Shown here one piece after another: positions 37,457-47,027 of a stretch of 64,000 nucleotides of DNA (positions are counted from its first letter, which is position 1; each line of letters begins with the position of its first letter). The DNA is taken from positions 186,001 to 250,000 of the forward strand of contig NZ_BCTO01000010.1 in NCBI RefSeq assembly GCF_001571325.1. The letters are read 5' to 3'. Both the position numbers and the translations under genes were made by a program. Source of the stretch: Delftia tsuruhatensis NBRC 16741. Lineage in GTDB: Bacteria > Pseudomonadota > Gammaproteobacteria > Burkholderiales > Burkholderiaceae_C. The notes below the pieces were generated by a model that had not been told where the DNA came from, searched no databases, and worked only from the letters and a program-made list of their open reading frames with translations.

Positions 37457-38950
37457 TCAGGTGGCCCAGGACAGTGCGGAGAGATCGTTGACGAAGACGG
37501 GCATGTCCTTCCACAGTCCGCGCAGGTTCTTGTTGGCCACGGTGACCCATTGGGGCGTGTAGAGGAAGGCGTGCACGCAATCCTGGGCCAGCAGGCGCTG
37601 CGCATCGCCCAGCAGGCGCGAGCGGTCGGCGGGGCGCGAGGCGTTCTTGATCTTGTCGTACAGCTCGTTGAACTGGGACGACTGGTAGCCCCAGTAGTAG
37701 TCAGGCTTGGCGAAGTTGCCCAGGTCGAAGGGCTCGACATGGGAGATCAGCGTCAGGTCGTAGTTCTTGAGCGTGTAGGTGCCCGACAGCCACTGTGCCC
37801 ATTCGACGTTCTGCAGCTTGGCTCGGATGCCGATCTTGGCCAGCTGCGCGGCAATCACCTCGCCGCCCTGGCGCGCGTAGGGCGTGGGCGGCAGGGTCAT
37901 GGTCAGCTCCAGCGGCGTCTTGACGCCGGCCTCGGCCAGCAGCGCCTTGGCCTTTTCCACGTCGAAGGGGTTGATGCCCGTGGTGTCCACGTAGCCGAAG
38001 GCCGTGGGCACGTAGTAGCTGCCAATGGGCAGGCCGTAGCCGTCGCCCGCGCCGTCGATGACGGCCTTGCGGTCGATGGCGGCGGCGATGGCGCGGCGCA
38101 CCCGCGCATCGTTCAAGGGCTTGCGCGCGTTGTTCATGGCCAGGATGGTCTTGGCCCGCGAGCCGCTGACCACGACCTGGAAGCGCCCGTTGGCCTTGAA
38201 CTGGGCCACGCTGCGCGGCGTGACGCGCGGGAAGGCGTCGACATCGCCGGCCAGCAGTGCGGCCACCTGGGCTGCAGGGTCGGAAATGAAGCGGAAGGTG
38301 GCACGGCGAATGCGCAGGCCGGGGGCCGTGCGGTACCGGGGCCAGGCCGTGAGCGTGACCGAGGCGCCCTTGCTCCAGTTGTCCAACTGGTAGGGACCCG
38401 TGCCCACGGGGCGCGTGGCGTTGGTGGCAGCGCTCTTGGGCTCCACGATGATGGAGGTCGCCTGCCCCAGCACGAAGAGGAAGTCGGGGTCGATGTCCTT
38501 GTTGGTGACGACCACCGTGTGGTCATCCACCACGCGCGTGGACAGGGCGGCGAAGGTGCGCTTGTCCTTGTTGGTGCTCTTGTCGTCGCCCGCACGGTCG
38601 AAGGAGTACTTCACGCTGTGGGCGTTGCAGGGCTCGCCGTTCTGGAAACTCACACCCTTGCGCAGGCGGAAGGTGTAGGTCTTGAGGTCGGGCGAGACCT
38701 CCCAGCTTTCGGCCAGCAGCGGGGAGACGCTGCCGTCCGGATTGATCTTGGTCAGCGTCTCGAACAGGTTGTAGAGCACGATCTCGCCAATGGACGATGC
38801 GGCGCCGGCCGTGGGGTCCAGCCCCGGCGGCTCCAGCGTCATCGCCAGCGTGACACTGTCCTTGCGGCCCTGGGCCAGCGCAGGCCAGGGCATCAGCAGG
38901 GGCAGGCCGGCAGCAGCGGAGCTGGCCAGCAGGGAACGGCGATTGAACAT
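37457..38950 (-). CDS. Peptide/nickel-type ABC transporter substrate-binding protein (SBP_bac_5)
   Basis: 497 residues, the usual length for family-5 binding proteins (DppA/OppA-like). The N-terminus MFNRRSLLASSAAAGLPLL has an RR pair followed by a hydrophobic stretch ending ALA, resembling a Tat signal. The mature start EPPGLDPTAGAASSIGEIVLYNLFETL is typical, as are FRLRKGVSFQNGEPCNAHSVKYSFDRA (around residues 95-120) and RRAIAAAIDRKAV. Belongs with the four importer genes upstream on the minus strand. Ligand unknown: peptide, glutathione or other amide. Confidence 0.92.
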   Translation of the reverse strand: MFNRRSLLASSAAAGLPLLMPWPALAQGRKDSVTLAMTLEPPGLDPTAGAASSIGEIVLYNLFETLTKINPDGSVSPLLAESWEVSPDLKTYTFRLRKGVSFQNGEPCNAHSVKYSFDRAGDDKSTNKDKRTFAALSTRVVDDHTVVVTNKDIDPDFLFVLGQATSIIVEPKSAATNATRPVGTGPYQLDNWSKGASVTLTAWPRYRTAPGLRIRRATFRFISDPAAQVAALLAGDVDAFPRVTPRSVAQFKANGRFQVVVSGSRAKTILAMNNARKPLNDARVRRAIAAAIDRKAVIDGAGDGYGLPIGSYYVPTAFGYVDTTGINPFDVEKAKALLAEAGVKTPLELTMTLPPTPYARQGGEVIAAQLAKIGIRAKLQNVEWAQWLSGTYTLKNYDLTLISHVEPFDLGNFAKPDYYWGYQSSQFNELYDKIKNASRPADRSRLLGDAQRLLAQDCVHAFLYTPQWVTVANKNLRGLWKDMPVFVNDLSALSWAT

Positions 38951-39086
38951 GAACAGGTCTCCGGAAATTCTTGCAGATGGGTCATGGGCCGCTGGCTGCG
39001 GCCTGCAGCAGTGTTTTTACACCAGGGCGCGCGTGCGCGTGGCCATGAGGGCCCGGTCCGCGCCGGTGGTTGTCAGCTTTCGGCTT

Positions 39087-39929
39087 TCAGGCGCGGTGCT
39101 GCAGGGCAATGCGTGGCACGGCCCGTACCAGGGCCTGGGTGTAGGGATGCTGCGGGGCGTGGAACAGTTGCTGCGGAGCCCCGCGCTCGACGATGTGGCC
39201 TTCGCTCAGCACGATGGCGTCGTCGCACAGGTGCTGGACCACGGCCAGGTCGTGGCTGATGAACAGGTAGGACAGGCCCAGCTGCTGCTGCAGATCGCGC
39301 AGCAGGTTCAGTACCTGGGCCTGCACCGAGACGTCGAGGGCGCTCACGGGCTCATCGGCCACGATGAGGCGGGGCCGCGTGACCAGGGCGCGTGCAATGG
39401 CGATGCGCTGGCGCTGGCCGCCCGAGAATTCATGCGGGTACTTGTCCAGGTCCTGCACGCGCAGCCCGACCTGCTCCAGCGTGGCGCGGGCCAGGTCGCG
39501 CCGGGCTGCGCGCTCGGGCGGTGCAGGCTGGGCGGTCAGGGGCTCGCAGACGATGTGTTCCACCGTCATGCGCGGGTCCAGCGAACCGTAGGGGTCCTGG
39601 AACACCATCTGGAAATCGCGGCGCGCCATGCGCAGTGCCTGGTTGCCGAGCCGGTGCAGATCCTGGCCCAGCAGCTGCACGCTGCCGGCGCTGGGCGTGT
39701 CCAGAGCCATGACCAGGCGTGCCAGCGTGGACTTGCCGGAGCCCGACTCGCCCACCACGCCCAGGCTGCGCCCCGCCGTCAGCGTGAAATCCACGCCGCG
39801 CAGCGCATGCACCTGCTCCGGCGCGCGCCACAACGAGCGGCGTGGCAGACGGTAGCTGCGGGCCAGGTCCGTCACCTGCAGCAGGGGCGGATCGGCAGCG
39901 GCCGGTGCCTGGCGGTCGTGCTCCGTCAT
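39087..39929 (-). CDS. Peptide-type ABC transporter ATPase (DppF-like)
   Basis: 280 residues from the ATG at 39929, which overlaps the preceding ATPase stop by four bases. Walker A GESGSGKST (60-68), Q-loop FQDPYGSLDPRM, signature [15 protein letters not shown] and Walker B LIVADEPVSALDVS are all intact. The DPYGSLDPRMT stretch is characteristic of the OppF/DppF group. Pairs with the next ATPase upstream to form the heterodimeric motor of the importer. Confidence 0.92.
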   Translation of the reverse strand: MTEHDRQAPAAADPPLLQVTDLARSYRLPRRSLWRAPEQVHALRGVDFTLTAGRSLGVVGESGSGKSTLARLVMALDTPSAGSVQLLGQDLHRLGNQALRMARRDFQMVFQDPYGSLDPRMTVEHIVCEPLTAQPAPPERAARRDLARATLEQVGLRVQDLDKYPHEFSGGQRQRIAIARALVTRPRLIVADEPVSALDVSVQAQVLNLLRDLQQQLGLSYLFISHDLAVVQHLCDDAIVLSEGHIVERGAPQQLFHAPQHPYTQALVRAVPRIALQHRA

Positions 39930-40981
39930 GTGCTGCGGCCCTGCGTATGCATGCCCGGCGCAATGGCCTCGGAGCGCAGGCAGCGCACCACATGCGGCTG
40001 TGCCCAGGCCTGCAGGGCAGTGGGCGTGGGCCGCTGCGGGCGCTCCAGGACCAGGGCGCGCGGGCGCTCGCTGTGGCAGGTGGGCTCGGTATAGCTGCAG
40101 CGGCCCGCGAAGGCGCATCCGGCTGGCAGGTCCACCAGCTCGGGCACGGTGCCGGCAATGGTGGGCAACCGCGCCGGCGGCTGGTGGCCTGGTCCCGAAG
40201 GCTCCAGCTGCGGCCTGGCGGCGAACAGGCCGCGCGTGTAGGGATGGGCGCGGCGCGCGAAGATGGCCTCGGTCATGCCGCTTTCGACCACGGTGCCGCC
40301 GTACATCACCTGCAGCTGCTCCACGTTTTGCGCGATCACTCCCAGATCGTGCGAGATCAGCAGCAAGGCCATGGAGTGCTCTGCCACCAGTTCCTGCAGC
40401 AGATTGAGAATTTGCTGCTGCACGGTCACGTCCAGCGCCGTGGTAGGTTCGTCGGCGATCAGCAGGTCGGGCCCGCAGGCCAGGGCCATGGCGATGGTGA
40501 TGCGCTGGCGCTGGCCGCCCGAGAACTGGTGCGGATAGTCATCAAAGCGCTGGGCTGCGCGGGCAATGCCCACGCGCTCCAACAGGGCCACTGCGCGCTC
40601 GCGCGCGGCCTGGCGGCCCAGGCGCTGGTGGTGGCGCAGCGGCTCGGCCACCTGGCGGCCGATGCCGTGCACGGGGTTGAGGGCCGTCATGGGCTCCTGA
40701 AACACCATGGCCATGCGGTTGCCGCGCAGGCGGCACAGCGCGCGCTCGTCCATGTCCAGCAGCTCCTGGCCGTTGAGCCGGATGCTGCCGTCCACCTGCG
40801 CATGCTCCGGCAGCAGGCCCATCAGCGCCAGGGCGGTCAGCGACTTGCCGCAGCCCGACTCGCCGATCAGGCCCAGCGTGGCGCCGCGCTCCAGGATGAA
40901 TTCCAGGTTCTGCACGGCACGCGCGCGGCCGCGCGGGGTCTGCAAGGTGATGGTGAGGCCGGAGACTTCGAGCAGGGGCAT
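39926..40981 (-). CDS. Peptide-type ABC transporter ATPase (DppD-like)
   Basis: 351 residues. Walker A GESGCGKS (40-47), [15 protein letters not shown], signature [15 protein letters not shown] and Walker [15 protein letters not shown]. The C-terminal oligopeptide-transporter extension has the cysteine pattern [14 protein letters not shown], thought to bind a cluster in DppD/OppD. TGA overlaps the next gene's ATG. It lies 15 bases after the permease gene, part of one operon. Confidence 0.93.
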   Translation of the reverse strand: MPLLEVSGLTITLQTPRGRARAVQNLEFILERGATLGLIGESGCGKSLTALALMGLLPEHAQVDGSIRLNGQELLDMDERALCRLRGNRMAMVFQEPMTALNPVHGIGRQVAEPLRHHQRLGRQAARERAVALLERVGIARAAQRFDDYPHQFSGGQRQRITIAMALACGPDLLIADEPTTALDVTVQQQILNLLQELVAEHSMALLLISHDLGVIAQNVEQLQVMYGGTVVESGMTEAIFARRAHPYTRGLFAARPQLEPSGPGHQPPARLPTIAGTVPELVDLPAGCAFAGRCSYTEPTCHSERPRALVLERPQRPTPTALQAWAQPHVVRCLRSEAIAPGMHTQGRST

Positions 40982-40996
40982 GGGCGCGTGCCTTCC

Positions 40997-41914
40997 TCAG
41001 CGCTGGCGCGACAGGCGCGGGTCGAGCAGGTCACGCAGCCCGTCGCCCAGCAGGTTGAGCCCGAGCACGGACAGTGCAATGGCCAGGCCCGGCCACACGG
41101 CCAGCAGCGGCGCCTGGAACATGAGGGTCTGGGCCTCGCTGAGCATGCGGCCCCAGGAAGCCTGGGGCGGCTGCGTGCCCAGGCCCAGATAGGACAGGGC
41201 GGCTTCCGCCAGAATGGCCAGCGCGAACTGTATGGTGGCCTGGACCACCAGCACGGGCAGGATGTTGGGCAGCACATGGCGCCAGGTGATGCTGGCGCGG
41301 CCATGGCCGCAGGCGCGTGCAGCCAGCACGTATTCACGTGCCCAGACCGCCTTGGCCGATGCCCGCGTGATGCGCGCAAAGGTGGGAATGTTGAAGATGC
41401 CGATGGCAATGATGGCGTTGACGATGCCCGCGCCGAACACGGCCGTGAGCATGATGGCCGATAGCAGCGCAGGAAAGGCGAAACTGAAATCGGCCAGCCG
41501 CATGATGGCCTCTTCCACCCAGCCCCGGCAGGCCGCGGCGACCAGTCCCAGCACCACGCCCATCGACAGCCCGATGCCCACGGCGATCACGCCGACCAGG
41601 ATGGAACTGCGCGCGCCCAGGAACAGCAGCGAGGCCACATCGCGCCCATAGGCATCGGTGCCCAGCCAGTGCAGGCTGCCGGGTGCGGCCAGCTTGGCAT
41701 CCAGGTCCATGTCGTAGGCCGAGCCCGGCGTCCACCACAAGGACAGCAGCGCGGTGAGCAGCAGCAGCGCGGTCAGCATGGCACCCAGCATGAAGCTGCG
41801 GTGGCCCAGCATGCGCCGGCCCAGGCTGGCCGGCCTGCTGAGGGTGACCGCCCGCGTGGGCCGATGGCCCGGTGGCGCAGCGGTCGGCGAAACAGGGTTG
41901 CCTGGCTGGCTCAT
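40997..41914 (-). CDS. Peptide-type ABC transporter permease (DppC-like)
   Basis: 305 residues with a Pro/Thr-rich cytoplasmic N-terminus, then about six membrane helices. HWLGTDAYGRDVASLLFLGARSS-type sequence near residue 80 and the EAA-like loop ITRASAKAVWAREYVLAARACGHG (around 180-205) define the OppC/DppC family. Starts within the stop of the preceding permease (4-base overlap). Confidence 0.92.
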   Translation of the reverse strand: MSQPGNPVSPTAAPPGHRPTRAVTLSRPASLGRRMLGHRSFMLGAMLTALLLLTALLSLWWTPGSAYDMDLDAKLAAPGSLHWLGTDAYGRDVASLLFLGARSSILVGVIAVGIGLSMGVVLGLVAAACRGWVEEAIMRLADFSFAFPALLSAIMLTAVFGAGIVNAIIAIGIFNIPTFARITRASAKAVWAREYVLAARACGHGRASITWRHVLPNILPVLVVQATIQFALAILAEAALSYLGLGTQPPQASWGRMLSEAQTLMFQAPLLAVWPGLAIALSVLGLNLLGDGLRDLLDPRLSRQR

Positions 41915-42873
41915 ATGTCGCTGGCCTCGATGCGTGGATCAATGGCTGCGTACAGCACATCCACGATGAAGTTGATGACCACCACCATGGCCGCCAGCAG
42001 CAGCACGCAGTTGCGCACGACGATGAGGTCGCGGTTGGCGATGGACTGGAAGATCAGCCGGCCCAGGCCCGGCAGGTAGAACACGTTCTCCACCACGATG
42101 GTGCCGGCCAGCAACTGGGCAAACTGCAGCCCCATGACCGTGAGCACGGGAATCATGGCATTGCGCAGCACGTGGCCCCAGAGCACGGCGCGGCGCGGCA
42201 GGCCCTTGGCGCGGGCCGTGCGCACGAAGTCCTCGCGCAGCACTTCCAGCACGGCCGAGCGCGTGATGCGCGCCAGGATGGCCGCCTGCACCACGGCCAG
42301 CGAGATCGCCGGCAGCAGCAGGGCCTGCAGTGCGGGCAGGACGCCGCCGCCATCGGCCTCGCTCCAGCCTGGAAAGCCGCCTGCGGATAACCATTGCAGC
42401 TTCACCGAGAACACCAGGATCAGCAGGATGGCGAACCAGAAATTGGGGATGGCAATGCCGATCTGCGCCAGGCCCATGACGCCCAGGTCGCCCCATCGGT
42501 TGTGGCGCGAGGCGGCATAGATGCCCGCTGCCAGGGCCAGCACGGTGGTGATGAGCATGGCCATCACGGCTAGCGGGGCGGTCACTGCCAGGCGCTCCAG
42601 CACCAGATCGCTGACCGGTGTGCTGTAGGCGTAGCTCAGTCCCATGTCGCCATGCAGCAGCCCCTGCAGCCACTGCAGGTAGCGCTGCCAGGCTGGCTGG
42701 TCCAGTCCCAGCTGCTCGGCCAGCGCCTGCACGGCCTCGGGGGCGGCATCGGGCCCCATCAGCGTCTGGGCCGCATTGCCGGGCAGCACCTCCAGCACGC
42801 CGAACACCACGGCCGAGGCGCCCAGCAGCGTGGCTGCCAGCATCAGCAGGCGCTTGAGCAGGAAGACGCTCAT
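41911..42873 (-). CDS. Peptide-type ABC transporter permease (DppB-like)
   Basis: 320 residues from the ATG at 42873 (MSVFLLKRLLMLAATLLGAS), the normal start of DppB-like proteins with helix 1 at once; a longer in-frame reading upstream is unlikely. LGLDQPAWQRYLQWLQGLLHGDMGLSY and VVENVFYLPGLGRLIFQSI (in the regions near residues 70-95 and 270-290) are signatures. First gene of the importer operon; divergent from the ferredoxin gene across 290 bases. Confidence 0.92.
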   Translation of the reverse strand: MSVFLLKRLLMLAATLLGASAVVFGVLEVLPGNAAQTLMGPDAAPEAVQALAEQLGLDQPAWQRYLQWLQGLLHGDMGLSYAYSTPVSDLVLERLAVTAPLAVMAMLITTVLALAAGIYAASRHNRWGDLGVMGLAQIGIAIPNFWFAILLILVFSVKLQWLSAGGFPGWSEADGGGVLPALQALLLPAISLAVVQAAILARITRSAVLEVLREDFVRTARAKGLPRRAVLWGHVLRNAMIPVLTVMGLQFAQLLAGTIVVENVFYLPGLGRLIFQSIANRDLIVVRNCVLLLAAMVVVINFIVDVLYAAIDPRIEASDI

Positions 42874-43038
42874 GGGCAGTCGGCCTTGGCACGGTGTTGG
42901 GCTGTCACGTCGGCGGAATGTGTGTGGGTGGTTCTTGGCGGGCCCGAATGGTAATGCGCACGGCCCATGCGCGCAGCATAGCGGCCTTTGAAGGTGCATC
43001 GCTCCGTGCCGATCCGGCGCGTATGCTTGCCCGTGCAG

Positions 43039-43068
43039 CCTTCATGCGTATGAAGGGGGCAGGATAAT
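43039..43068 (+). promoter_or_regulatory. Ferredoxin-gene promoter with an 18-bp perfect palindrome
   Basis: CCTTCAT-GCGT-ATGAAGG (43039-43056) is a perfect inverted repeat with 7-bp arms. It overlaps a candidate -35 (TTCATG, 43041-43046) that sits 16 bases before a -10-like GATAAT (43063-43068). The placement is that of a repressor operator. The regulator is unknown. Confidence 0.5.
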
Positions 43069-43074
43069 GGCGCA

Positions 43075-43427
<353 letters not shown>

Positions 43428-43431
43428 TCGC

Positions 43432-44055
43432 TCAGCCCTTGTCGCTCTCGGCTGTGGCCGGGTGCACGGGCTTGGGGCGTGGAGGCTTGGTGGTGTGGAT
43501 CAGCAAGGTCGCCTTGTCCATGTCGCCCGCCTGCAGCTCGGGCCAGGCCTTGAGCGAATGGGCAATGCTGCCCTCGATCAGCTGGCGCTGGTCGGGCGCG
43601 GGCTTCTTGAGCACCCAGTTGGCGACTTCGGCCTTGTGCCCCGGGTGGCCTATGCCGATGCGCAGCCGCCAGTAGTCGGCCGAGCCCAGCTGGGCATGGA
43701 TATCGCGCAGGCCGTTGTGGCCGCCGTGGCTGCCGCCGCGCTTGAGCTTGACCTGGCCTGGGGCGAAGTCCAGTTCGTCATGGACCACGAGGACCTCCTC
43801 GGGCTGGATCTTGAAAAAGCGCGCCAGCGCGCCCACCGATTTGCCGGACAGGTTCATGAAGGTCTGCGGCTCGAGCAGCCAGACACTCTCGCCACGCACG
43901 CTGGCGCGGGCCAAGAGGCCGAAGTAGCTGCGCTCGGGCACCAGGTGGACCTTGAGTTCGCGCGCCAGCGCATCTATCCACCAAAAACCCGCGTTGTGGC
44001 GGGTGTCCTCATACTCCGGCCCGGGATTGCCCAGGCCGACAAACAATTTGATCAT
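43432..44055 (-). CDS. pth: Peptidyl-tRNA hydrolase
   Basis: Recycles peptidyl-tRNAs dropped from ribosomes. 207 residues; Asn10, His20 ([15 protein letters not shown]) and Asp93 (VVHDELDF) form the catalytic set, and [14 protein letters not shown] and [12 protein letters not shown] are the classic signatures. A non-conserved tail ([19 protein letters not shown]) extends the C-terminus. It follows rplY across a strong hairpin (44108-44140), so most rplY transcripts probably stop before it. Confidence 0.97.
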   Translation of the reverse strand: MIKLFVGLGNPGPEYEDTRHNAGFWWIDALARELKVHLVPERSYFGLLARASVRGESVWLLEPQTFMNLSGKSVGALARFFKIQPEEVLVVHDELDFAPGQVKLKRGGSHGGHNGLRDIHAQLGSADYWRLRIGIGHPGHKAEVANWVLKKPAPDQRQLIEGSIAHSLKAWPELQAGDMDKATLLIHTTKPPRPKPVHPATAESDKG

Positions 44056-44107
44056 CGGGCGATTATCTCCATGGCGGCCTCAGCAGGCAGGCGATGGTGT
44101 TCACCAT

Positions 44108-44140
44108 GCAAAAGGCCCACGCGAGGTGGGCCTTTTGCAG
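44108..44140. terminator. Strong terminator between rplY and pth
   Basis: TGCAAAAGGCCCAC (44108-44121) and GTGGGCCTTTTGCA (44127-44140) form a perfect 14-bp stem with a five-base loop. The A/T-rich base of the stem gives a T-run (CCTTTTGC) on either strand. Confidence 0.8.
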
Positions 44141-44179
44141 GTTGCGGCAGCCGCAGCCGCCGCAAGGGAAAGCCAAGAA

Positions 44180-44809
44180 TTACTTCTTGCCCTTCTTTGC
44201 CGGAGCGGCCGGGGCCGCTGCGGGAGCTGCGGATGCATCAGGAGCCACTTCGGGCAGCTTGATGGAGATCAGGGCCGGGTTCTTGTTGGAGCCGCGCACC
44301 ACAGCCTTCACGCCGTTGGGCAGCTTGACGTTCTGCAGGCCCAGGGTCGACTTGGAGGTCAGGCCGCTCAGGTCCACCTTGATGAACTCGGGCAGTTGGG
44401 CGGGCATGCACACCACGTCCAGTTCATGGATCAGGGGAGTGATGGTGCAGTTCTCGACCTTGACGGCCTGGGACTGTTCCATGCCTTCGAAGTGCAGCGG
44501 CACCTTCAGGTGAACCTTGGTCTTGTCGTCAACGCGCTGGAAGTCCACGTGCAGGATCAGCTGCTTGTAGGGGTGGAATTGCACGTCGCGCAGCACGACC
44601 TTGGAGGTCTGGCCGTTGACTTCCATGTCCAGAACGCTGGAATGGAACACTTCCTTCTTCAGGGCGTGCCACAGGGCGTTGTGATCGATCTCGATCAGTT
44701 GGGCTTCGGCAGCACCGCCGTAGACGATGCCAGGGGCCTTGCCCGAATTGCGCAGACGGCGGCTCGCACCCGTACCTTGCTTGGCGCGCTCAAAAGCGAC
44801 GAATTGCAT
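44180..44809 (-). CDS. rplY: 50S ribosomal protein L25 (Ctc form)
   Basis: Binds 5S rRNA. 209 residues: an N-terminal L25 domain (about 1-95; RAKQGTGASRRLRNSGKAPGIVYGG over positions 8-32, then IDHNALWHAL) and a C-terminal TL5/Ctc domain (about 100-190), ending in a charged Ala/Pro/Lys tail (APAKKGKK). Long Ctc form rather than the 94-residue enterobacterial form. AGGAG precedes the ATG. It follows prs, a usual pairing in betaproteobacteria. Confidence 0.97.
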   Translation of the reverse strand: MQFVAFERAKQGTGASRRLRNSGKAPGIVYGGAAEAQLIEIDHNALWHALKKEVFHSSVLDMEVNGQTSKVVLRDVQFHPYKQLILHVDFQRVDDKTKVHLKVPLHFEGMEQSQAVKVENCTITPLIHELDVVCMPAQLPEFIKVDLSGLTSKSTLGLQNVKLPNGVKAVVRGSNKNPALISIKLPEVAPDASAAPAAAPAAPAKKGKK

Positions 44810-44900
44810 AACTAACTCCTAGATGGATGGACCGCGACCAGCCTCATCCGTTGATAAAAGAACGCCTGCCCCGTGCGGAACAGGCTGCTCTTGCGGTGTC

Positions 44901-44955
44901 CCGGGATGGTCCTGAAACCATCCCGGAACGCGCAAACCTCCCGAAGGAGGTTTGC
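44901..44955 (-). terminator. Tandem hairpins between prs and rplY
   Basis: Two perfect 10-bp stems. The prs-proximal stem (44932-44955) carries a TTCG loop closed by C-G on the minus strand (GCAAACCTCC-TTCG-GGAGGTTTGC), the extra-stable UUCG tetraloop. The second stem (44901-44926) is CCGGGATGGT/ACCATCCCGG. Neither has a T-run, so they may serve termination, mRNA protection or rplY leader regulation. Confidence 0.6.
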
Positions 44956-44981
44956 TGGTTCAGACCACAGGGGCCGATATT

Positions 44982-45941
44982 TTATTCGGAGAACAGGCTC
45001 AGCACCGAATCGCCGGTGGAAATCCGCTGGATTGTCTGGGCAATCAGGGGGGCCACGGACAGTTGGCGGATCTTGCCGCAAGCCTGGGCTTCGGCGCTCA
45101 GAGGAATGGTGTTGGTCACCACGACCTCGTCCAGTGCACTGCCGTTGCCGATGCGCTCGATGGCCGGACCCGAGAAGATCGGGTGCGTGCAATAGGCGTA
45201 GACGCTCTTGGCACCACGCTGCTTGAGCACTTCGGCTGCCTTCACCAGGGTGCCGGCGGTGTCGATCATGTCATCCATGATCACGCAGTTGCGGCCGTCG
45301 ATGTCGCCGATCACGTGCATGACTTCGGAGACGTTAGCCTTGGGGCGGCGCTTGTCGATGATGGCCAGGTCGCAGCCCAGCTGCTTGGCCAGCGCACGGG
45401 CACGGACCACGCCACCCACGTCGGGCGAGACAACGATCAGGTCTTCGTAGTTCTTCTGGCGCAGATCGCCCAGCAGCACCGGCGTGGCATAGATGTTGTC
45501 CACGGGGATGTCGAAGAAGCCCTGGATCTGGTCTGCGTGCAAGTCCATGGTCAGCACGCGCTCAACACCCACGGCCTGCAGCATGTTGGCCACGACCTTG
45601 GCCGTGATCGGCACGCGGGTGGAGCGCGGGCGGCGGTCCTGGCGGGCATAGCCGAAGTAGGGAATCACCGCGCAGATGCGCTCGGCCGATGCACGCTTGA
45701 GGGCGTCCACCATGACCAGCAGTTCCATCAGGTTGTCGTTGGTCGGTGCGCAGGTCGATTGCACGACGAAGACGTCGCGCGTACGCACGTTCTGCTTGAT
45801 CTCGACGGCGACTTCTCCATCGGAGAAGCGACCCACGTCGGCTGCACCCAGCGTGGTGCCGAGGTGCTGAACGATTTCAGCGGCCATGCCAGGATTGGCA
45901 TTGCCGGTGAAGACCATGATGTCAGGATGATGTGAATGCAT
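44982..45941 (-). CDS. prs: Ribose-phosphate pyrophosphokinase
   Basis: Makes PRPP from ribose-5-phosphate and ATP for purine, pyrimidine, His, Trp and NAD synthesis. 319 residues from the ATG at 45941 ([20 protein letters not shown]); an internal Met at 45917 is an alternative. Conserved elements: [21 protein letters not shown] for ATP and flexible-loop residues, VVSPDVGG, and the PRPP-binding loop [15 protein letters not shown] longer in-frame reading enters the tRNA-Gln gene and is rejected. Lies immediately after tRNA-Gln. Confidence 0.97.
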   Translation of the reverse strand: MHSHHPDIMVFTGNANPGMAAEIVQHLGTTLGAADVGRFSDGEVAVEIKQNVRTRDVFVVQSTCAPTNDNLMELLVMVDALKRASAERICAVIPYFGYARQDRRPRSTRVPITAKVVANMLQAVGVERVLTMDLHADQIQGFFDIPVDNIYATPVLLGDLRQKNYEDLIVVSPDVGGVVRARALAKQLGCDLAIIDKRRPKANVSEVMHVIGDIDGRNCVIMDDMIDTAGTLVKAAEVLKQRGAKSVYAYCTHPIFSGPAIERIGNGSALDEVVVTNTIPLSAEAQACGKIRQLSVAPLIAQTIQRISTGDSVLSLFSE

Positions 45942-45985
45942 TGAGCGCCCCAGTACGATGGGTTTGCCTTGACGCGAAAGACGTT

Positions 45986-46062
45986 TGGCAGGGGAGGAAG
46001 GACTCGAACCCTCGCATGCCGGAATCAAAATCCGGTGCCTTTACCAACTTGGCGACTCCCCT
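45986..46062 (-). tRNA. tRNA-Gln (TTG)
   Basis: 77 bases with the CCA end encoded. Acceptor AGGGGAG/CTCCCCT, D-arm GCCAAGTTGGTAAAGGC, anticodon arm CCGGATTTTGATTCCGG with TTG in a TTTTGAT loop, and T-arm GAGGGTTCGAGTCCTTC (one imperfect pair) are all identifiable. Located between ispE and prs, the usual place in this family. Confidence 0.95.
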
Positions 46063-46091
46063 ACACAGGCCCTCTGCCGCAGGCAGACAGC

Positions 46092-46955
46092 CTATAAACT
46101 CTCATCTTTGAGCCAATCCTTGAGGGGATGGGCCTGCAGATTCCTGCAAACTCTGACATTCCAGATGCCTGGGGCATTCTCGAAGTCGATTGTTTGCGTC
46201 AGTGGTGCAAATACTGCACTTCCCGAGCCCGTCATTCTAGCACGCAGTTTGAAGGACTTGAGCCAATCAATGGCTTTTTTCACTTCAGGCTGCAGCCTTT
46301 CGGCGACGGGCTGCAAGTCGTTCTGGCCAAAGCCATAGTGATCTGCAGCAAAGTCGGCGATTGTAGCATGGGCATGATCGCGCTTGAGGTCGGGGGCGCG
46401 GAAGATGGACAGGGTTTCCAGTCCCGCCTCGGGCTTGACCACCACGAACCGCTGGGGCGGCAGGGCATGGCTGTGCTCCAGCGGCGTGATGTGCTCGCCT
46501 ATGCCCTCCACCCAGGCGGAGCTGCCGCACAGAAAGAAGGGCACATCTGCGCCCAGGCCCAGTCCAATGCGCTGCAGTTCGCGCCGGGTCAGGTTCAGTT
46601 GCCACAGGCGGTTCAGCGCCATGAGGGTGGATGCCGCATCCGACGATCCTCCGCCCATCCCGGCCTGTGCCGGCAGGCGCTTTTCCACGCCTATGTGCAC
46701 GCCCTGGCTGCAGCCGGTGGCCTGTTGCAGCGCGCGTGCGGCCCGCATGATGAGGTCGTCGGCAGGAAGGGCCATGCCCGAGAGGTCCTCGCGGCTGACG
46801 TTGCCGTCGCCGCGCTTGTCGAAGTGCAGCGTGTCGTGCCAGTCCAGCAGCATGAAGACCGATTGCAGCAGGTGGTAGCCATCGTCTCGGCGGCCGGTGA
46901 TATGGAGGAACAGGTTGAGCTTGGCCGGAGCCGGCACGTCGTGGAGCGAGCGCAT
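46092..46955 (-). CDS. ispE: 4-diphosphocytidyl-2-C-methyl-D-erythritol kinase
   Basis: GHMP kinase of the MEP isoprenoid pathway. 287 residues; PAKLNLFLHITGRRDDGYHLL at the N-terminus and the ATP-binding PAQAGMGGGSSDAAST (95-110) are diagnostic, and the C-terminal GSGSAVF supplies the third GHMP motif. It follows lolB on the minus strand and precedes tRNA-Gln and prs. Confidence 0.96.
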   Translation of the reverse strand: MRSLHDVPAPAKLNLFLHITGRRDDGYHLLQSVFMLLDWHDTLHFDKRGDGNVSREDLSGMALPADDLIMRAARALQQATGCSQGVHIGVEKRLPAQAGMGGGSSDAASTLMALNRLWQLNLTRRELQRIGLGLGADVPFFLCGSSAWVEGIGEHITPLEHSHALPPQRFVVVKPEAGLETLSIFRAPDLKRDHAHATIADFAADHYGFGQNDLQPVAERLQPEVKKAIDWLKSFKLRARMTGSGSAVFAPLTQTIDFENAPGIWNVRVCRNLQAHPLKDWLKDESL

Positions 46956-47027
46956 GGGCTGGAGAGGATGAGAGGGATGGAGGCGGGTGCGGCGGGATGG
47001 GGGTGCAGAGGGCGCGCCCGGCGCAAA

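Noticed and set aside
42874-42999. N-terminal extension of the DppB-like permease to 42999
   Set aside because: It adds a Pro/His-rich region without a helix before the normal start; family members begin at the later ATG.
45942-46028. N-terminal extension of prs
   Set aside because: It enters the tRNA-Gln gene.
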